From a virus, in the IMG/VR virus record IMGVR_UViG_3300044699_000065, positions 1 to 45,087 of that record: a DNA stretch of 45,087 nucleotides. One strand, given 5' to 3'. This document shows positions 41,807 to 45,087 of the stretch, piece after piece; position 1 is the first letter of the stretch, and every line of letters starts with the position of its first letter. The notes beneath the pieces are model-generated. The model had not been told where the DNA came from, did not search any database, and worked only from the letters and a program-made list of their open reading frames with translations. Made by a program: the position numbers and the translations under genes.

Positions 41807-42051
41807 ACACGCCGGGCCTCTGTCCGAATTGCGGATCGGAACGCGTCCGCGTCTACAGCGCGGAGTTTCTCGGCACGGCGCGCGGCCGGCGGTATCTGTG
41901 TCGCGACTGTCGGATGGTGTTCAAGCAGGTCGCGCTCAGTGAATTGATTGGCGAGACCCTCGTCACCGTCGAGCAGATCGCGCCGCTCCGCGCCTCGAGC
42001 GTGTTCCCGCTCCGCCGGCTGCTCGAGCAATTTCGCCTCCTGCTCAAATAA
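41803..42051 (+). CDS. Zinc-ribbon protein, unknown
   Basis: 82 aa from ATG 41803. LCPNCGSERVRVYSAEFLG then YLCRDCRMVF: a classical C-x2-C...C-x2-C zinc ribbon in the first half; the rest is a helix (LVTVEQIAPLRASSVFPLRR). Last gene before the shared element; its final bases (AAATAA) are the first six of the 21-bp element. Could be a DNA-binding partner of terminase; no direct evidence. Confidence 0.68.
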   Translation: MNTPGLCPNCGSERVRVYSAEFLGTARGRRYLCRDCRMVFKQVALSELIGETLVTVEQIAPLRASSVFPLRRLLEQFRLLLK

Positions 42052-42066
42052 TCTTTAGATCTAGCA
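42046..42066 (+). promoter_or_regulatory. 21-bp element shared with 26661-26681, upstream of acetyltransferase gene
   Basis: Exact copy of the element before the lipoprotein gene; overlaps the previous stop codon and ends 39 bases before the acetyltransferase GTG. Contains the TAGATCTA palindrome. In an operon where genes otherwise overlap, this is the only real gap, which suggests that the next gene arrived as a cassette with its own signal. Confidence 0.55.
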
Positions 42067-42086
42067 CCTCGGGTCTGTGCCCCTGC

Positions 42087-42103
42087 GCGATTCTGTGAAT
42101 CGC
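42087..42103 (+). promoter_or_regulatory. Hairpin at acetyltransferase translation start
   Basis: GCGATTC-TGT-GAATCGC: perfect 7-bp stem, 3-base loop, ending 2 bases before the GTG at 42106. It covers the place where a ribosome site should be, and no such site is visible. It has no T-run, so it is not a terminator. May limit translation or be an operator. Confidence 0.5.
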
Positions 42104-42105
42104 CC

Positions 42106-42615
42106 GTGCCTGAGACCCTCCCGCGACCCGTCGCCTTCACCATTCGCCCGGCGGAACCGTTCGATGTGCCGGCGCTCGTCGCGATGGCCGGGCGGTTTCT
42201 GCAGACAACCGTCTACGCGCGCTTTCTCACCTCGACGCCGGCGAAGCTGGCGGCGCTCGTCGAGACCGTGCTCGCGATCGGTGTCGTGCTCGTCGCCGAG
42301 GTCGAAGTCGGGCAGGGCGACGGGGCGCGCTTCGAGTGCGTCGGGATGATTGCGCTCGTCAGCGCCGTGCATCCGGTCTCGGGCGAGCCGTTCGTCGACG
42401 AGCTCGCCTGGTGGGTCGAGCCGGCCTGGCGGGGGTCGCCGCACGGCCTCGGCACGCAGCTCCTCGCGGCCGCGGAAGCCTGGGCGACCGAGCGCGGCGT
42501 CGTGTTGATGAAGATGGTCGCGCCGGTCGGGAGTCCCGAGGTCGGCGCGTTCTACGAGCGCCGCGGCTACGCGTGCGTCGAGACCGTCTATCAAAAGCGG
42601 CTGCAGGCCTCCTGA
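42106..42615 (+). CDS. GNAT-family N-acetyltransferase
   Basis: 169 aa from GTG 42106. TIRPAEPFDVPALVAMAGRF, LAWWVEPAWRGSPHGLGTQLL (acetyl-CoA loop R-G-S-P-H-G-L-G, residues 109-116), AAEAWATERGVVLMKMVAP and FYERRGYACVETVYQKRL are the GNAT strands and helices. GNAT genes are often found between terminase and portal in podophages; substrate unknown, perhaps a host protein or antibiotic-like amine. The 21-bp element and hairpin upstream mark it as an accessory cassette. Confidence 0.82.
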   Translation: MPETLPRPVAFTIRPAEPFDVPALVAMAGRFLQTTVYARFLTSTPAKLAALVETVLAIGVVLVAEVEVGQGDGARFECVGMIALVSAVHPVSGEPFVDELAWWVEPAWRGSPHGLGTQLLAAAEAWATERGVVLMKMVAPVGSPEVGAFYERRGYACVETVYQKRLQAS

Positions 42616-42894
42616 ATGGCGAGCTTCACGACGCTCGCGACGTTCGGCCTCAATCACCTCTTCCATAAGAAAGGCCCGCCCGTGAGCGCGCCGGCGCCGA
42701 CGACGCCGCTCGGCGCGCCGGCGCCGCCGGATGCGCGCCTGGCCGCCTCGAGCGGCGTCCTGAGTGCGCAGCTCGCCGCGAAAAAGGCGCGCAAGCAAGC
42801 CGCCGCCGGCACGGCGGCCTCGCCGCTCATGCCGCTCCTGGGCGGCACACCGCCGACGGCCGGCGGCGCGCGGAAAGGGCTGATCGGCTACTGA
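42616..42894 (+). CDS. Small disordered head-region protein
   Basis: 92 aa, ATG directly after the previous TGA. FTTLATFGLNHLFHKKGPP is a helix-like start; the rest is Ala/Pro/Gly-rich and flexible (APAPTTPLGAPAPPD), with KKARKQAAAG in the middle. Short proteins of this style lie between terminase and portal in related phages. Ends in a TGATG overlap with the portal gene. Confidence 0.65.
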   Translation: MASFTTLATFGLNHLFHKKGPPVSAPAPTTPLGAPAPPDARLAASSGVLSAQLAAKKARKQAAAGTAASPLMPLLGGTPPTAGGARKGLIGY

Positions 42895-44618
42895 TGGCCT
42901 TGCCGTATCCGCTCACGTCGACGAAGCGTCAACGCCTGCAGCAGCTCGGGCAGGCGCTCTGGACCGAGCGCGGCACGTTCGATGCCCATTACCGCGACCT
43001 CGCCGACTTCGTCAAGCCGCGGCGCCTCCGGTCGATGACGAGCGATCGGAACAAGGGCGACAAGCGGAACCAAAAGATCATCGATTCGACCGCCGGCTTC
43101 GCGCACCGCACGCTCGCGAGCGGCCTGCATGCGGGCCTCACCTCGCCGGCGCGCCCGTGGTTCATTGTCTCGACGCCCGATCCGGCGCTGAATCGCGTGC
43201 CGGCGGTCAAGGCCTGGCTGCACGAAGTCGGCGATCGCATGCGCTCGATCTTCCAGCAGACGAACCTCTACAACGCGCTGCCGATCGTGTACGGCGATAT
43301 GGGCCTGTTCGGCACGGCGGCGATGGGCATCCTACAGGACGGGCGCGATCTGTTCCGGACCTACACCTATCCGATCGGCAGCTACGCGCTCGGCGTCAAC
43401 GCGCGCGGCCTCGTCACGACGTTCTATCGCGAGCTCGAGATGACGGTCCGCCAGGTCGTCGAGAATTTCGCGGTCGTGCCGGGCATGCGCGATCTCGACT
43501 GGTCGCATGTCTCGCAGCGCGTCAAGGACCAATGGGAGCGCAGCCAGTACGAGGCGACGGTGGACGTGTGTTGGATCGTGCTGCCGAACGAGGACGCGGA
43601 TCCGAGCCGCGGCGAGTCGCGCTTCAAGCCGTTCGCGAGCGTCCACTACGAGAAGAGCACGACGGACGCCGCGGCCGGGTGTTTGCGCGAGGCCGGGTAC
43701 GACACCTTCCCGATCTTGTGTCCGCGGTGGGACGTCACGAGCCACGAGGATACGTACGGAACCGATTGCCCGGGCATGACGGCGCTCGGCGACGTGCGGC
43801 AACTCCAAACGCAGCAGAAAAAAAAGGGCCAGGCGATCGCGAAGATGGTCGAGCCGTCGCTGGTCGGCTCGACGTCCTTAATGACGCAGAAGGTCTCGCT
43901 CCTCCCGGGCGATATCACCTACGAGGAGCCGGTGCACGGCTACGCCGGCCTCCGCTCGATTCACGACGTGCGGATCGACCTGTCCCATCTGACGGCCGAC
44001 ATGCAGGAGGTCCAGTACCGGATCCAACGCGCGTTTTACGAGGACCTGTTTCTCATGCTCGCGAACGACCGCCGGCAGCAGCCGGCGACCGCGCGCGAGA
44101 TTGACGAGCGCCACGAGGAGAAGCTGCTCGCGCTCGGGCCGGTGCTCGAGCGGACGAATGACGAGCTGCTCGATCCGCTGATCGATCGCACGTATGCGCT
44201 GATGGTCGAGGCGCGCCTCGTGCCCGAGCCGCCCGAGGAGCTCGACGGTGTCACGCTGAAGGTCGAATACATTTCGATTCTCGCGCAGGCGCAGAAGCTC
44301 GTCGGCGTCGTCAGTCAAGATCGGTTCCTGAACACGCTCGCGTCGCTCGCGCAGACCTTCCCCGAGGCGCGGCACAAGCTCAACATCTTCCAAGTCATCG
44401 ACAACTACGCCGATATGCTCGGCGTCGATCCGCGGATCGTGCACACGAACGAGGAGGCGCAGGCCGCCGCGCAGCAGGCCGCCGAGGCGGCACAGGCCGC
44501 GCAGGATGCCGAGACCGCGAAGTCCCTCGCGAGTGCCGGCAAGAGCGCCAGTGAGACCTCGCTCGAGGGCGACACGGCCCTGTCGCGGATGATGCAGAAC
44601 GTCGGAGCGGCCGCATGA
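42894..44618 (+). CDS. Portal protein (head-to-tail connector)
   Basis: 574 aa from ATG 42894. KRQRLQQLGQALWTERGTFD, YRDLADFVKPRR, HRTLASGLHAGLTSPARPWF, YGDMGLFGTAAMGI, RTYTYPIGSYALGVNARG, YDTFPILCPRWDVTSHEDTY, GMTALGDVRQLQ and the C-terminal PATAREIDERHEEKLLALGP are characteristic of podophage head-to-tail connectors (T7 gp8 type). Twelve copies form the channel at one head vertex through which terminase packages DNA. The end is an Ala/Gln-rich tail. Normal length, no break; ATGA overlap with the next gene. Confidence 0.92.
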   Translation: MALPYPLTSTKRQRLQQLGQALWTERGTFDAHYRDLADFVKPRRLRSMTSDRNKGDKRNQKIIDSTAGFAHRTLASGLHAGLTSPARPWFIVSTPDPALNRVPAVKAWLHEVGDRMRSIFQQTNLYNALPIVYGDMGLFGTAAMGILQDGRDLFRTYTYPIGSYALGVNARGLVTTFYRELEMTVRQVVENFAVVPGMRDLDWSHVSQRVKDQWERSQYEATVDVCWIVLPNEDADPSRGESRFKPFASVHYEKSTTDAAAGCLREAGYDTFPILCPRWDVTSHEDTYGTDCPGMTALGDVRQLQTQQKKKGQAIAKMVEPSLVGSTSLMTQKVSLLPGDITYEEPVHGYAGLRSIHDVRIDLSHLTADMQEVQYRIQRAFYEDLFLMLANDRRQQPATAREIDERHEEKLLALGPVLERTNDELLDPLIDRTYALMVEARLVPEPPEELDGVTLKVEYISILAQAQKLVGVVSQDRFLNTLASLAQTFPEARHKLNIFQVIDNYADMLGVDPRIVHTNEEAQAAAQQAAEAAQAAQDAETAKSLASAGKSASETSLEGDTALSRMMQNVGAAA

Positions 44619-45031
44619 GTCGCACGCGCGCGCTGCAAGGCAACGCGGCGGATCCGAAGCAGGTCCGGTTCGCCGCGCGGCACAACGATCGCCTCGAGTC
44701 GCGGTATCGCGAGGATATGCGCCTCGCGCTGATGCATCTGCCGACGCGCCGCCTCCTCATGCGGATCCTGTATGAGGCGCGCTGTGACCTGGCGCACCTG
44801 GGCGACGCTCATCCGGAACACTCCGCGTCGGTCTGGGATCCGAGCGCGAAAATTCACTACCACTCAGGCCGGCGCGACCTCGGCCTGCTCATTCAAGGCT
44901 GGATCGCCGCCGCGGATCCGACCGCACTCCTCTCGATGCTCGCCGACGAGCTCACGCGCGTCGCGCAGCTCGAGCACGAAGTCGCGGCCGCGCACACGCC
45001 GCCGGCGACGTCCGCAGGAGGCTCCCTGTGA
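44615..45031 (+). CDS. Bbp19-like protein
   Basis: 138 aa from ATG 44615. REDMRLALMHLPTRRLLMRILYEARC, SVWDPSAKIHYHSGRRDLGLLIQGWI: the short 'R--MRWLM----GRR-LWRLL--A', then 'GR-D-GL-L' pattern of the Bbp19 family, a small protein encoded between portal and scaffold in BPP-1-like phages. Role unknown. Ends in a GTGA overlap with the scaffold start. Confidence 0.8.
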   Translation: MSRTRALQGNAADPKQVRFAARHNDRLESRYREDMRLALMHLPTRRLLMRILYEARCDLAHLGDAHPEHSASVWDPSAKIHYHSGRRDLGLLIQGWIAAADPTALLSMLADELTRVAQLEHEVAAAHTPPATSAGGSL

Positions 45032-45087
45032 TCTTACGCTTCGTTCCGCTCACGCTCACGACGCCCGACGCCGACGCCGGCGGCGGG
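45028..45087 (+). CDS. Start of scaffolding protein (runs off window)
   Basis: GTG 45028 with AGGAGG 8 bases upstream, overlapping the previous TGA. The 20 codons read VILRFVPLTLTTPDADAGGG, an opening plausible for a scaffold. Joined directly to base 1, the frame is off by one base from the open frame at base 3, so either a base is lost at the junction or a short G/C-rich piece is missing. Confidence 0.7.
   Translation, partial: MILRFVPLTLTTPDADAGGG

Noticed and set aside
42087-42103. Terminator before the acetyltransferase
   Set aside because: The stem is not followed by a T-run and lies two bases from a start codon.

Overview
The window looks like an almost complete genome of a temperate, podovirus-type phage (BPP-1/Bcep22-like structural gene set) from a G+C-rich bacterial host. 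The last gene (start at 45028) and the first gene (open at base 3) read as the two ends of one scaffolding protein, so the sequence is best taken as a circular or circularly permuted genome of about 45.1 kb, opened inside that gene with a small gap or a one-base error at the join. The host is not identifiable from sequence. The integration target appears to be a tRNA-Arg(UCU) gene, because its 3' half is carried as attP beside the integrase.

Layout. (1) Packaging and head, 39.1-45.1 kb continuing at 0-2.6 kb: small and large terminase, small zinc-ribbon proteins (one with a ClpX-type zinc domain), an acetyltransferase, portal, Bbp19-like protein, scaffold, major capsid protein, Bbp16-like cement, terminator. 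(2) Tail and ejection proteins, 2.7-24.5 kb: a fiber-like protein with a signal peptide, a 1586-residue protein ending in two tandem tail-tubular-A units, tail tubular B, a capsid-staple-like protein, two internal virion proteins, and a polyvalent ejected protein of about 3615 residues (ADP-ribosyltransferase-like and zincin-like parts). (3) Collagen-like fiber, small membrane proteins, a lipoprotein with a glycoside-hydrolase-like barrel, and small genes, 24.5-30.1 kb. (4) attP, integrase and a leftward early/lysogeny operon, 30.15-34.14 kb. (5) A divergent immunity switch with GGTTAG operators at 34.12-34.26 kb, then a tightly overlapping rightward early operon, 34.26-39.1 kb (Cro-like regulator, HTH protein, YqaJ-like exonuclease, replication initiator with an internal origin-like repeat cluster) that runs straight into the terminases.

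Two features of the sequence need care. Between 10.57 and 24.94 kb every long gene is broken by single-base indels (20 inferred, nearly all in runs of G or C), while the other 30 kb shows none that are clear. The protein stays intact across each break, so I treat these as one local block of sequence error or very recent damage and annotate the genes end to end. Second, 26210-26666 is a patchwork of three or four 68-142 bp copies of neighbouring genes, two of whose junctions are in frame, producing a chimeric lipoprotein-like ORF.

The most unusual items are: a capsid protein with a signal-peptide/membrane N-terminus; the patchwork duplication; the tandem tail-tubular-A fusion; an integrase whose stop codon is supplied by the tRNA anticodon loop inside attP, flanked by paired arm-type repeats; a shared upstream element in front of two accessory genes; and a stand-alone ClpX-type zinc domain. 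I recognise no endolysin.
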